From Sambucus nigra (lineage: Eukaryota > Streptophyta > Magnoliopsida > Dipsacales > Adoxaceae): a stretch of DNA of 64,000 bases. Positions 34,661 to 45,773 of this stretch are shown in pieces (positions within the stretch are counted from its first letter, which is position 1; each line of letters opens with the position of its first letter). The notes under the pieces were generated by a model. The model did not search any database. It had not been told where the DNA came from and saw nothing but the letters and a program-made list of their open reading frames with translations. The DNA lies in NCBI GenBank assembly GCA_949130495.1, contig OX422222.1, positions 273,906,109 through 273,970,108 on the forward strand, given 5' to 3'. A program made the translations under genes and the position numbers.

Positions 34661-36282
34661 TCACAACCGTTCTATAAATGGATGATGATAATGGTCGAGC
34701 CGTGACACGCTTGGGATCTGTCGATGGGAAAAATAAACACCACAAGAGTGTGAAGGGCATAGAATAACAAGGTCGGTGTCACAGAAGTGGAGAGTAGAAC
34801 CAAAAATACTGTCATGGAAGGGGGAGGGTGGTTTTAGGTTAGGATCCAAAGATGTGGAGGGGAACATGCAACATATAAGATCAAGATCCAAACAAGGTGG
34901 TGGGGTGGAAGGGATAATGGGTGGGTCGGGTGGGATAAACGGTGGATCGCGTGGGATAAATGGTGGATGAAGATTATACAACTCAAGAGTAGGTGACACA
35001 CAATCCTCATGAGGCACGAAGTGATCCTAAGGGCACTCGCAGGAGGAAGTGTTGTATCTAAAGAGGGAGTGGCCAACTTCTCCACAAGAACACCACCAAC
35101 AAATGTGATGTGTGGTTCAAACGAGGCACCAAGATCTGAGATAGAGTAATAATTAAAAAGATTGGGCTCAAGGGGAGCCTTGCATAGTGGAACACGATCC
35201 ATATTCGGAGAGGAAGAAACCATCTAGGATACAATCTCGAGAAAATAGTGAGCACTCAGAGCCAGAGCTAACCTATAATGAAGTGGTTCCTCGAGAACAC
35301 ACATGGTAGGCTCAATGGGCGTAGACTCGGGCATTTTTTTGGATTCGGCGGGAATGGAAATGTGAACCGCAATGATGGGTTCATGTGGACATGATGGGAT
35401 TTGATAAGGCTCAGTATGGATGGATAAATCAATACAAGTGTCGACTTGAGGTCCGAACCACGAAATGGTCTCTTCAACGAGATTCTCAGGGTGGGAGGGT
35501 TGTTCACACTCTAAATTTATGGCACAATACAAATCATCATCACTCCACGTGGGGGAAATAATGGGTTGAGTTGGGGTGAAATTCGACTCTCTCTCACACT
35601 CAATTTCATTTAATCTTTGTTCAAGCCATTGGAGAGCGTGATTTTGACTTTGAGTGGCTTGATCTTGCTCGATGATAAGTTGTTGCAAGAGTGCCTCGAG
35701 AGCGGATGTGGAGGATGGTGGTGAATTGATGGGTGGTGGCGGTGGTTAAGGTGGACACAACTCACTATTATCGTTGGGTGCGTAGTGAGGGAGCTGATCA
35801 GGATTAGGCGCACAAGGTAGCCATGATGACTATTGGAACGTGTGAGGATCCACAACATCGGATTGAGATTCGTATTGCGTGTAAGGGTGATCAGACCTCC
35901 ACAAATAACTAGGCTACTAACACAACCCGAGATTGGATATATCGTGATAATAGGCTGAGGTGGGTTTTGGAACAGTGTCATATGGATACACATGTTCCAT
36001 ACTGGGTTTGTAGGGATATAGAAATTAAGGGCACTCATGGGATATGTGATCGGCATACGAACAATGGGTTCACAACAAAGTAGGCGACACGTCGATACTT
36101 GACACCGAAGGTGATGGAACATGAGGTGCGTGTATAGATGGTGCAAGAATATGAATGATACTCGTGAAAGAGCTGAGACCACTAGGTATATCATAAAGAG
36201 ACGGCTCGGGATCACTCTCACATGTGTCGCGTGACAATGAGAAATGACCAAAGTAGTCCCGTAAGGGATGTTCTTCGGCCAT
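34661..36282 (-). pseudogene. Stop-ridden Pro/Ser-rich frame of the Tat/Athila-like element (unrecognised)
   Basis: A - strand frame opens MAEEHPLRDYFGHFS at 36282 and can be followed to 35224 through about six stops (first at 36070-36072). It passes Tyr/Pro-rich sequence, then PPPPPINSPPSSTSALEALL, then the coiled-coil-like QNHALQWLEQRLNEIECERE. A frame change leads to 34661-35017, which has short repeats (HPPFIPRDPPFIPPDPPIIP) encoded by tandem GTGGGATAAA-type DNA. I recognise no protein family. Its place after the primer site suggests a gag-like or element-specific ORF. No zinc knuckle, protease or polymerase motif is present. Confidence 0.5.
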
Positions 36283-37250
36283 GATGAGAGAAGTATTTTT
36301 GGGGTTTTTTAAATTTTTTCCAAAGGAAAGAAAATATTTTTGGATTTTTCTGAAAATGAAAGAAAGAAAATATTTTTGAATTTAAAAAAAAAAAATAAAG
36401 GATGAAAATATTTTTGGACTTTTGGAAGAAAAGAGTTGGAAAAATATTTGGACTCTTAAATGTGGGACGAACTCACTAAAACCGACTACCGAAAAATTGT
36501 ATTGGACACACACAAATCAAGGATAAATCCTAATTAGCACATAACTAATTTTTATCTTCAAAATTAGTGAAAGGGTAGTCAAATTTTAATTAAGTCCGCG
36601 GGAGATAAAAATCACGAAAATCTTTGTGATCACCTTTGTAAAAATGTTCTCCTATTGGTCTACCTAGTTTATTGATTTTAAATTTAAAATTGGCTAGGGT
36701 AGGACACAATTGGTAAGCGAGTGAGTAGGGTGATGAAATCCCTTCTTGTGAATGACCGGGTATAGGTCTTAGTTGATTAATTCATCACACACATTCAAAA
36801 ATAAATGTGAGAATAAAATCAAATAACAGCACGTAAGCACACACAAGAATTGACTCGCTGACAGGAGAGGCGCGAAGGTTTTAGAAATGTACCCCCACGA
36901 TTTTTACACCATGGGGTGCAAAAAAAGTTGAGTCGGTCGGGGGGAGATTACGCCTATCTCAGTAGGCTCCGGGAGTCCGACCGACCCAAGGTAGAGAGAT
37001 TTAGAAATCCTCATCTTTGGACGCCCTCTCTCTACCTTGTCCGGTTTTCCTATCATGTTTGTCTTCGATTATTACAAAATTAAATTAAAAAAAAGGGTGT
37101 CTCTAAGCACCGCAATACAAGCCAATAATAGAATAATCCTAATACAAGCCTTCTATAAAAACTAAAAAATGGCACGAAAAAAGATAAAAACAAACGGAAT
37201 ACAAATGAATCACAAAGGGAATCCTCTACAATGCTTCAAGCTCCTAAGAT
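36283..37250 (-). other. 5' internal leader of the Tat/Athila-like element
   Basis: This lies between the primer site and the first frame. It is AT-rich next to the frame (36290-36440, A/T runs), then mixed, with no supported frame. A long leader before the first ORF is usual in this group. Confidence 0.4.
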
Positions 37251-37264
37251 TGGCAACGACGCCA
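37251..37264 (-). other. Primer-binding site, tRNA-Asp type (Tat/Athila-like element)
   Basis: On the - strand, TGGCGTCGTTGCCA begins 2 bp after the LTR end. It differs at one base from the Athila-type site TGGCGCCGTTGCC. It fixes the orientation right to left. Confidence 0.7.
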
Positions 37265-37866
37265 TTTGATAGACAAACTTTTGGGTATATTTATCGTTGC
37301 TTGAAAGTCCTCTAATCAAAACCTTAAAACCTACAAAAATATATAACAAAAACTAGAATTTAGTGGTAAGTAGGGAAATAAATCCAAATATAAGGGTGAA
37401 ACATAGAAGAGAGGCATGCAATTCATTTGTTTATTATTCTCTATTTCATTTTTTGCATTTTCAATTTTTTTAGCTTTTTCCAATATTAAAATAATTTTGA
37501 GAGGATGTGAATTTAAACTAAATCAAATATGTAAATAACTAACTAAAAAGTAAGTGAAGATACTAATTATATCTACCTAAATAAAAATCTAAAATATGTG
37601 AATGGTGAGGAAATAAAAGTGAGGACTAACAAGGGATATGAAGACACCATATATTCTAGTTAATTAAAATTAATTAATTCATTAAAATTAATTATCCTAA
37701 GTTAGTATGAAAATCACAAATCAATTCTCGTTGCAAATGTAATTTTAATAATAACATTTTAGAAAATTAATTTTAACACTCCTACAACTCTTAAAAAGTA
37801 AATCCACCATCATTTAACAAATCACCCGCTAGGATCGATCGATTGAACTAGTTTAAATCATTAAAG

Positions 37867-40800
37867 TGTGACACCCCGCCTAATTTAAATACCGGGCGAT
37901 CACTCCTTTATTAAATTAAATCAAGGTAAACAGTTGGTTCATTCTCAGCATCACTGTCGATAAAAATAATTTTTTTCCAATTTAGCACCCTAAATAATTA
38001 AGCTAAGTGTCAAAACCATTTTCATACATACTTTCCAAATTTTATTTAAAGAAAATCATTTATTTTATTAACAACATTCAAAAAGTAAGAATCACACCAC
38101 ATCAAATATCTGCAACATAGTCCAATTAATTTAAAATATTCGTCAATCGAATGTCAACATGCGAAATATAAAGTAACACAATCGAACTGAATAAAACCCA
38201 TAGTGACAATACTAGAAATAACTGGAAATACAAATGTCCCCATAACAATGAAATAATAGAAAGAGCTACACATGCTCAACTAAATGAAAGTACTAAGAGT
38301 GGATTCGGATGAACGAAGTCGTCTATTCAAAAGACCTGCAACTCCCACCTAAGCTGCAGCGCGTTCATTCCAAGAGATCCTAAGCAAGACGCCCCTGTGG
38401 CTGGGCACCTGTGATACATACATATATATACAAGAGAGAGAGAGAGAGAGAAAAAACGGGCCAGAGCCCAAAAGTGTGTTTGATTTAAAATACGTTTAGC
38501 AAGTATTTAAATTGATACAAGCCAATGCAATAACATATTAGAGCGACACTCTCTTGAGAAATTCTCACCTCTCTTCTAATGTGCACATCTATCGTACTAA
38601 CCTTCCCAACGGTTTATCTTATCATGTTATCATACTAACCTTCCCAATAATTTAGCTTATCTTAACTTACTCATAAGATTTCAAAACCGAACAATATCAT
38701 TGTTTAAAAAGAATACTTCCAATTAGCAGCACGACTCTCGTTTTTGCTTTATTAATTTATTAAGTTTCCCAGTGTCATAATATACTTTCACAAAACAAGT
38801 ATTTACTATTTGAGTCATCAACCATGTCCTACTTATCAAATCACAGTAGGCAGTTTCAAATTTCCAAATCTCATATATATATATATATATATATTAACTA
38901 CTCGTATAATATATATATAATAACAGCACCCCACATAAAACTATGGTGCGTGCATACTTCTACTATCCAAACCCCATACCACTCATATCAAGGGGAATAC
39001 AAATTCGGAATCACTCTCGAATTGTATTAACACATACACAAACAATATCGAGGCGAAACATAGATTTCAAGTCTCTAAGAGGATGGCACATACACGCGTC
39101 TCTTAGGACCGTCTGAACTATCAATTCGATAGCCTGTACCAAGGATATCTATCTTCTAGGGTACAAGTCAATATCCCCCATAAAGGTCCCATCGAGATAA
39201 GACTGTCCCAGCGCGGTAACCTCAAGGATAGCAAGTAGCGCGGTATGTTTTTCACATGTATATAATAATGTACACACAATCATATAAATATACCACTTTT
39301 ATCACATTTAATATAGTTTCATCTCATCACCCATAATTACAACATTCACCCTTAATTTCACATTATTAGTATTACGTATAAGGTTTCATCTCTAACCTTA
39401 CCTCGAAGGGTTTTCTCACTTATTTCCTGACACTCGTGGACTTTATTCTTCCAAGTAGAAAATTCAGTAGGTGTCATTATTACGTTTCAACGTAACTCTC
39501 TTACGCGCCTCACCCTTTAATATATCAATTTACTAACCCTAAAGTAAATATCCCATAAATACCATTCTCGTCGAATATTAATGATCCCAACATTTATTCA
39601 TACGCCCTACTGGTCCTCCATGTCTCCCAAATCATTATACTAAGAATGCCCAAGAATTATATCATGACAATTCGATTTTTAAATCATTTACAAAGGGGAA
39701 ATAAGAGTCTGCCAGGAGGGGTGATCGATCGAGGTCTGGGGCTAGATCGATCGAACCTTCGATCGATCGAAGCTCTATGCTCGATCGATCGATCAAGCAG
39801 GTATTTCGATTTTCTGCAGAATTGCAGTTACGGGTTCTACCAATTTTCTTCATCCAAATACATGTTTTCCAACCCCAAACGTCCAAGAATTCTACTACTA
39901 ACATTATAACAATATACCAGATGTTTCTAACGTAAGGCATGTACATATTCATCATTTAAACATGGAATTTCCACCCAAAATTACATCTAATTATCAAGAA
40001 CCCGAAAATTTTCTTAAACAGTTTTCTAACAAATCTTTCTCCAGAATTTCTTTCTTATAATCATCAAAATTTCGTGGTTAATTTCCTCTACATGGCAAGG
40101 GTTTCCAGAATCATCACAACAACCAATACTACATGGATTTTCCTATCACAAATTGGGTTTTCTTCTACATGATTCATCCCTAACCATTCCTAAACTAATA
40201 TGGAGATTTCACCAACGAAAATTGAAAGTTAAACACTTGCCTGGGATTTTCAGAAGTCTGGATTGCGGCTGATTTTGGTGTGGTTGCGTTCCCCTTCTCG
40301 CGATCTACGCGTTGGTGGTGGCGGCGGTGCAAACCGGTGACTTTTTGGTGTTGAATTGCCTTGAGGGCTCTCTCCTCTCTTCTCCAATAGCCGTTCTAGG
40401 GTTCTGAATATTCTAACACTAAATGACTAACCTAAATGGCTGATATAGGTTGCTGAATTTCGTGGGTTTAATTACCCAAAAAGGTAAAATGACCAAAATG
40501 CCCTCCCGGGTTACTAATAAGGCCTAAAAACGCCCCGAGACCCAAACTACACCCCCGGGTACACTTTTCTGACTATCCCGACCCTTCCGAACGCGTTGTC
40601 ACACTCAAAACGACCATACGGGCAACTTATAAAATATTCATTTTTTTATTTATCAAAATTTAGTCCCGACGCGACACGAGCACGTTATGACTTAAATTTC
40701 CGAAATTGTCATTTAACTCACTCATGACATTCAATATAACCAATATAATATATTACTTTGCTCATTAGTAATATTCAACAAATTTCCCATAATTACTAAC

Positions 40801-40917
40801 TCTCGTCACGTTAATAATTATAACATAATTAATTTTTGGATTTTTATTAAATAATTTACTCACATTAAATTTAATAAATCCCCAAATTAATATAGCATAA
40901 AAATATGGGGCATTACA
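37867..40917 (-). repeat. 3' LTR of element A (left copy)
   Basis: It starts TGTGACACCCCGCC and ends GGGCATTACA. It contains (GA)n at about 38434 and a TA-rich tract at 38873-38935 that is longer than in the sister copy. The TCGA palindromes lie at 39722-39791. A frame of 87 codons at 39646-39909 crosses the palindromes and is not supported. Confidence 0.95.
39722..39791. repeat. CGATCGATCG palindrome array in LTR A (left copy)
   Basis: Four decamers of the CGATCGATCG type are centred at 39726.5, 39748.5, 39764.5 and 39786.5, so spacings are 22, 16 and 22 bp. The first two have lost the leading C or CG. The TCGA core is intact in all four. Confidence 0.85.
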
Positions 40918-40932
40918 TACTCCCCCCCCCCT
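40918..40932 (-). other. Polypurine tract of element A
   Basis: On the - strand an AGGGGGGGGG-type run directly precedes the 3' LTR start TGTAATGCCCC. Plus-strand DNA synthesis would start here. Confidence 0.85.
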
Positions 40933-42630
40933 AATAACGGAATTTCGTCCCGAAATTCGGAATATAAGGCATACCTGGTAAAAACAACTCTGGATATCTC
41001 TCGCGTATGTCTGCCTCGCGCTCCCAAGTGGATTCCTCCACATTATGATGTTCCCACTGGACCCGCACAAGTGGAACTATCTTCGACCTCAATTTCCTCT
41101 CACTATAGTCTAGGATAGCCACCGGTCTCTCCTCGTAAGAGCTATCAGTCTGTAAGTCTATCTCATCTATCGCAATGTGAGTATGGGCCATATCATCCCG
41201 AAGGTATCGTCTTAACGACGAGATGTGAAATACATCGTGGATGCAATGTAATTGTTCTGGCAGTCCCAACCTGTATGCAACCGGCCCAATCCTCTCAATG
41301 ATGGGAAATGGTCCTACGTACCTCGGAGCCAACTTCCCCTTCTTCCCGAATCTCATCACTCCCTTCATAGGAGATACACGCAATAATACTTGGTCCCCCA
41401 AACTAAACTCCCGGAAGAACCGTTTCACATCGGCGTAGCTCTTTTGCCTGTCTTGGGCTACCCGAATGCGACTCCTGATCATCTCAATCCTCGCGGAGGT
41501 CTCCTGAATCACCTCTGGTCCTAGCAAATTGTTATCCCCCACTTCAAGCCAACAAGCTGGGGAATGACAAGGCCTGCCGTACAAAGCCTCAAATGGAGCC
41601 ATACCAATCGTAAACTGATAAGAGTTATTATAAGCAAACTCTACCAGTGGAAGATGTGGCTCCCAACCTCCTCCAAAATCGAGAACACACATGCGTAGCA
41701 TATCCTCTAACATCTGATTAGTACGCTCTGTTTGTCCATCTGTCTGTGGGTGGTAAGCTGAACTCAGCCTCAACTCAGTACCCATAGCCTCCTGAAAGAT
41801 TTCCCAGAAACGTGACACAAAAATTTGTCTCTATCTGACACAATATTCAGGGGCACCCCATGTAATCTGACAATCTCAGCGATGAACAACTGAGCATACT
41901 GACCCGTGGTGTAATCTGTCCGCACCGGCAGAAAATGATCCACCTTGGTCAAACGGTCTACAATCACCCAGATAGAATCGTGGCCCCGCTGTGATGTAGG
42001 CAACCCTGTAATAAAATCCATGGAAATACTCTCCCACTTCCACGCGGGTACTTCCAATGGCTGAAGCAATCCTGATGGTTTCTGATGGTCCACCTTCACC
42101 AGCTGGCAGGTAGAACACTTGGACACGAACTCGGCGATGTCCTTCTTCATCCCACTCCACCAATATTGTCGCCTCATATCCTGGTACATCTTGTCGCCTC
42201 CCGGATGTACTGCAAATCGGGACCCATGAGAATGAGTCATCACTCCATGACATAATTCTGATCCTTCTGGAACCACCAATCTCCCATTAAACCGTAAACC
42301 TCCATCGGAACTAACAGAATAGGACTCAGCGCCCTCGGCTAGAAGTCGCACAATCTGCTCCTGGCAAAATGGGTCTGTGGTCTGTACCTGTATCACCCTC
42401 ATAACAATCTCGGGTGTGACTGACATCACTGACATGAAAGAACGTGCTACTTCTTCCTGATGACCCAACTCCTTCCACTTTGCTTTCCAGACGTCTGCTA
42501 CTTCGTCTACCGATCTACGGCTCAACGCATCAGCAACTACATTGGCCTTTCCCGGATGATACTGTATATCGAACTGGTAGTCCTTCACAAACTCTAGCCA
42601 TCTGCGCTGACGCATATTCAGCTCTCGCTA
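40931..42630 (-). pseudogene. Integrase with C-terminal chromodomain (element A), frameshifted
   Basis: Frame 42615-41770 starts in the RNase H end ([31 protein letters not shown]). It has the integrase zinc region (HPGG...KCSTCQLVK) and the core start SMDFITGLPTSQRGHDSIWVIVDRLTK. A stop (TAG) sits at 42628-42630 upstream. Near 41817-41826 the frame shifts, and frame 41818-40931 continues SRFWEIFQEAMGTELRLSSAYHPQTDGQTERTNQ, containing the catalytic Glu region. It then reads VGPFPIIERIGPVAYRLGLP and a chromodomain (AILDYSERKLR...VRVQWEHHNVEESTWEREADIR). The final stop is at 40931-40933. Integrase would insert the cDNA; the chromodomain is thought to target silent chromatin. Confidence 0.95.
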
Positions 42631-43699
42631 AGTGAACAGGTACTGCAACGACTTGTGGTCTGTGAACAAACGGAATTTCTCTCCCAACAAATAGTGCCTC
42701 CATATCCTCAATCCAAAGACGACCGCTGCTAACTCCAGGTCGTGGGGGGGGGGGGTAATTCTTCTCATGCGGCTTAAGCTTACGGGAGGCAAAAGCTATA
42801 GCCTTCTCTTCCTGCTGAAGTACTCCCCCAAGTCCCCGTAAGGACGCATCGGTGTAAACCAGGTACTCTATACCCGGCTGCGGTAATGCAAGGACTGGCG
42901 CTGAAGTAAGCTTGTCTTTCAGCTCATCGAAAGCCAATTGAAAAGCGTCATCCCAAACATATGGTACTCCCTTGCGAGTCAGATTGGTCAATGGACCCGC
43001 TATTTTGGAGAATCCCCGAATGAATCTCCTGTAGTAACCAGCTAACCCCAGGAAACTACGCACTTCCGTCGGTGTCGTGGGCTGTCCCCACTCCCTCACC
43101 GCTGATACTTTACTCGGTTCAACTGCTATCCCCTTCTCAGAAACAACATGCCCCAAGAACTTTACCTCTCGCAACCAGAATCCGCACTTCTCGTACTTAG
43201 CATACGACTGATGCTCTCGTAGAGTCTGAAGAACCTGCCTCAAGTGCTCGGCATGCTCCTACTCGGAGAGTGAATATATCAAAATGTCATCTATGAAAAC
43301 GATGACAAACTGATCCAAGAACTCTCTGAATACTCGGTTCATCAAGTCCATGAAAACGGCTGGAGCATTTGTGAGTCCGAACGGCATCACCCGGAACTCA
43401 TAAGACCCATATCTCGTCAAGAAAGCAGTCTTCGAAACATCCTGCTCCCTAATACGTAGCTGATGGTACCCCGACCTCAGATCTATCTTCGAAAAGAAAG
43501 TTGTTCCCCTCAACTGGTCGAACAAGTCATCGATTCGAGGCAACGGATACTTATTCCGTATCGTGACCTTGTTTAGCTCCCGTTAGTCCACACACAATCT
43601 CAGTGAACCATCTCTCTTCTTCACAAACAAAACTGGAGTGCCCCAAGGTGAGGTACTCCTACGAATGAAGCCCTGACCTAATAGCTGCTCTATCTGATC
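42631..43699 (-). pseudogene. Reverse transcriptase and RNase H (element A)
   Basis: Frame 43543-43259 reads [30 protein letters not shown] then [20 protein letters not shown] and [12 protein letters not shown], with the catalytic FIDD box intact. Stops lie at 43583-43585 (within VCVD*RELNKV) and 43259-43261. Frame 43243-42530 continues [26 protein letters not shown] and the RNase H start [15 protein letters not shown] run of 12 G on the + strand (42744-42755) shifts the frame after HEKNYP, so the rest of RNase H is read in another frame. Without that shift and the stops the domain order would be normal. Confidence 0.93.
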
Positions 43700-44401
43700 T
43701 CATAGCTCTCGCATCTCTGCCGGAGCCATACAGTACGGTGCGCGTGCTATAGGTCTCGTCTCAGGCAATAAATCAATAACAAAGTCTATCTCTCGACTGA
43801 GGGGTAGGCTTGGTATCTCCTGGAACACATCGGAATACTCACTGACAACTGGGATCGAATCTAAGGGAATCACAACCTCCTTAGAGGTATCCTCCTCTAT
43901 GTAATACAAATGAGCGGTCGAACCTCCCTCTGGGCGAGGCATCGCCACTACAAACATCTCTTGCCCCAGAATGGCAAAAATAATGCTCCCACCGAAGCAA
44001 TCAATCATGGCTCTATAAGCTGCGAGCCAATCCATACCAATAATCACATCATGCTTGTGCATGTCTAAGACTAACATGTCCGCAGGTAATACCAAACTAC
44101 CGATCTCTACCCCCACTCCCCGGCATATAAAGAAAATAAGTGACCCACTCCCCAGTGGTGAGTCCACACACGTCACTGTGCTCTCTGCTGTGGCTAACAA
44201 CCCTAAGGCCTTCGCAAAATGCGTAGCTATAAAATAATGTGTTGCCCCCGTATCAAACAAAACCCGACCCATAGTACTATGGATAGGAAACATACCTTCA
44301 ATCGCGGGTGGTGCCTGTGGAGCTGCTGCCTGGTGGACGTTATAGACACGTCCATACTGTAATTGCCCCTGCTGCACTGGAGCTGCTGGAATGGCTGGCA
44401 C
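43700..44401 (-). pseudogene. Aspartic protease region (element A)
   Basis: It contains GRVLFDTGATHYFIATHFAKAL with the active-site DTG, then DVIIGMDWLAAYRAMIDC (the conserved IIGMDWL). It ends ARAPYCMAPAEMREL at a TGA stop (43700-43702), just before the reverse transcriptase ([14 protein letters not shown] in the family). It is in frame with gag upstream and RT downstream, separated only by nonsense codons. Confidence 0.93.
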
Positions 44402-45589
44402 CTGGGCTGGAGCTGGGAGGGCAGGTGGAAATAGTGGCCTCTGTGGCTCATTACGGGCTCCCTGTTGCTGTGGGGCCCTATCGCCCTCTGGGCATTCCTG
44501 ACGCCTATGGCCATGTTTACCGCACCCAAAACATCAGCCCTTGAAGTTTCCTCCCCTCTGACCCTGCTGCCCACGACCCTGCTGGCCATTACCTCCCCGC
44601 CATTGACCCTGATTAGCACGTTGCTGGCCCTACTGGCCCTGCTGCTGTCGGTGTTGGCCCTGCTGATTAGGCTGGCCCTGATGGCCCTGCCTAAAACCCC
44701 TGAATCCCTACCTAGTATCACCTGAACGGAATCGCTTAGCAGGGTCCCTCTGATGGGAACTCTGCTCATGCTGACGAGTCTGTCCATGAGCTGGTGCCCC
44801 ACTGGCACTACTACCCCCGGTCCTGCCCTGCTGGCTGGACTCCCCTGCTCTCTTGCTTCCCTGTAGATGGAAGCGGTGATCCTGGCAATGTAACAACGCG
44901 ACATTGAGTACGTCAGTGAAAGTACTCAGAGATAAATTCCCAATAAGGTGCTGACGGATCCTCCAAGCTAACCCATCGACGAATAACATAATCCTCTTAC
45001 TCTCAGTAGGTGCCTCATCTGGTACAATGGTGAGAAGTCTCGTGAACTCCTCCTCATACTCAGCTACAGTAAGATTCTCTTGCTTCAGATTCAGTAGTTT
45101 CTGCCTTATCTCAGTCTGCACGGCGGGTGGAAAATACTTGCGGTCAAACCGCTCCCAGAACAACTGAATAGGGATCGTGTCCCTCTCCTCCAAAGTGGTA
45201 GTGGACTCCCACCACTGCAATGCGGGTCCCACCAGCTTAAAGGAAGCCAATAAATGCTTTTGTACATCAGTGCACTCATACATACGGAGGTGCCGCTGGA
45301 TGTCTTTCTTCTATTGGCTAACTGTGAAAATATCGGAGCTACCAGAGAACTCAGGGGGATGCGCTTTCTGGAAAGCATCCCGAACCCTCTCCCATCCAGA
45401 TGGAAGCTGTGCTGGTACTGGTGCCACTGCTTGAACCTGGGGTGGAGCCTGCTGAACCACCGCTAGTGCGGTATTCACCGCCTGAGCAACAATGGCGGCT
45501 ACTTCATTTGCATTCATTGTGCCTGGTGCCGGAGCTGCTGGCTGCTCGGCCTGGGCACGCCTATCTTTCGGAGCATGTCTCGGGCTCAT
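44402..45589 (-). pseudogene. Gag with zinc knuckle (element A)
   Basis: The start is chosen at ATG 45589 (MSPRHAPKDRRAQ) rather than the earlier in-frame ATG at 45637, because chromovirus Gags begin with such short basic starts. It contains HPPEFSG, then QWWESTTTLEERDTIPIQLFWERFDRKYFPPAVQ and LNLKQENLTVAEYEEEFTRL, the retrotransposon gag domain. A Gln/Gly-rich linker and the CCHC knuckle CFGCGKHGHRRQEC (44492-44533) follow. In-frame stops are TAG at 45311-45313, 44708-44710 and 44630-44632, and TGA at 44534-44536. Confidence 0.93.
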
Positions 45590-45759
45590 CTGAAATGTGA
45601 ATAAGTTTATTAGTCTAGAGTTATTATCAAATCTCAAATAGCTGAAGACTTAAACGTAAAACAAGAGTACAACAATCCTAAAAATATAGCTCTATAGCAA
45701 TAACGTTAAGCTGAAAGCGAAAGTAAGCCATACAGATCCTATGGACACTAGAACCTGAT

Positions 45760-45771
45760 GCTCTGATACCA
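45760..45771 (-). other. Primer-binding site of element A (initiator tRNA-Met)
   Basis: On the - strand, TGGTATCAGAGC begins 2 bp after the 5' LTR end. It is the standard plant retrotransposon site complementary to the initiator tRNA-Met 3' end. Confidence 0.95.
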
Positions 45772-45773
45772 CC

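Noticed and set aside
34834..36251. Large overlapping - strand frames (for example 213 codons at 35610-36251)
   Set aside because: They are alternative-frame readings over the Pro-rich frame; the frame starting at 36282 gives more coherent composition and continues into the coiled-coil part.
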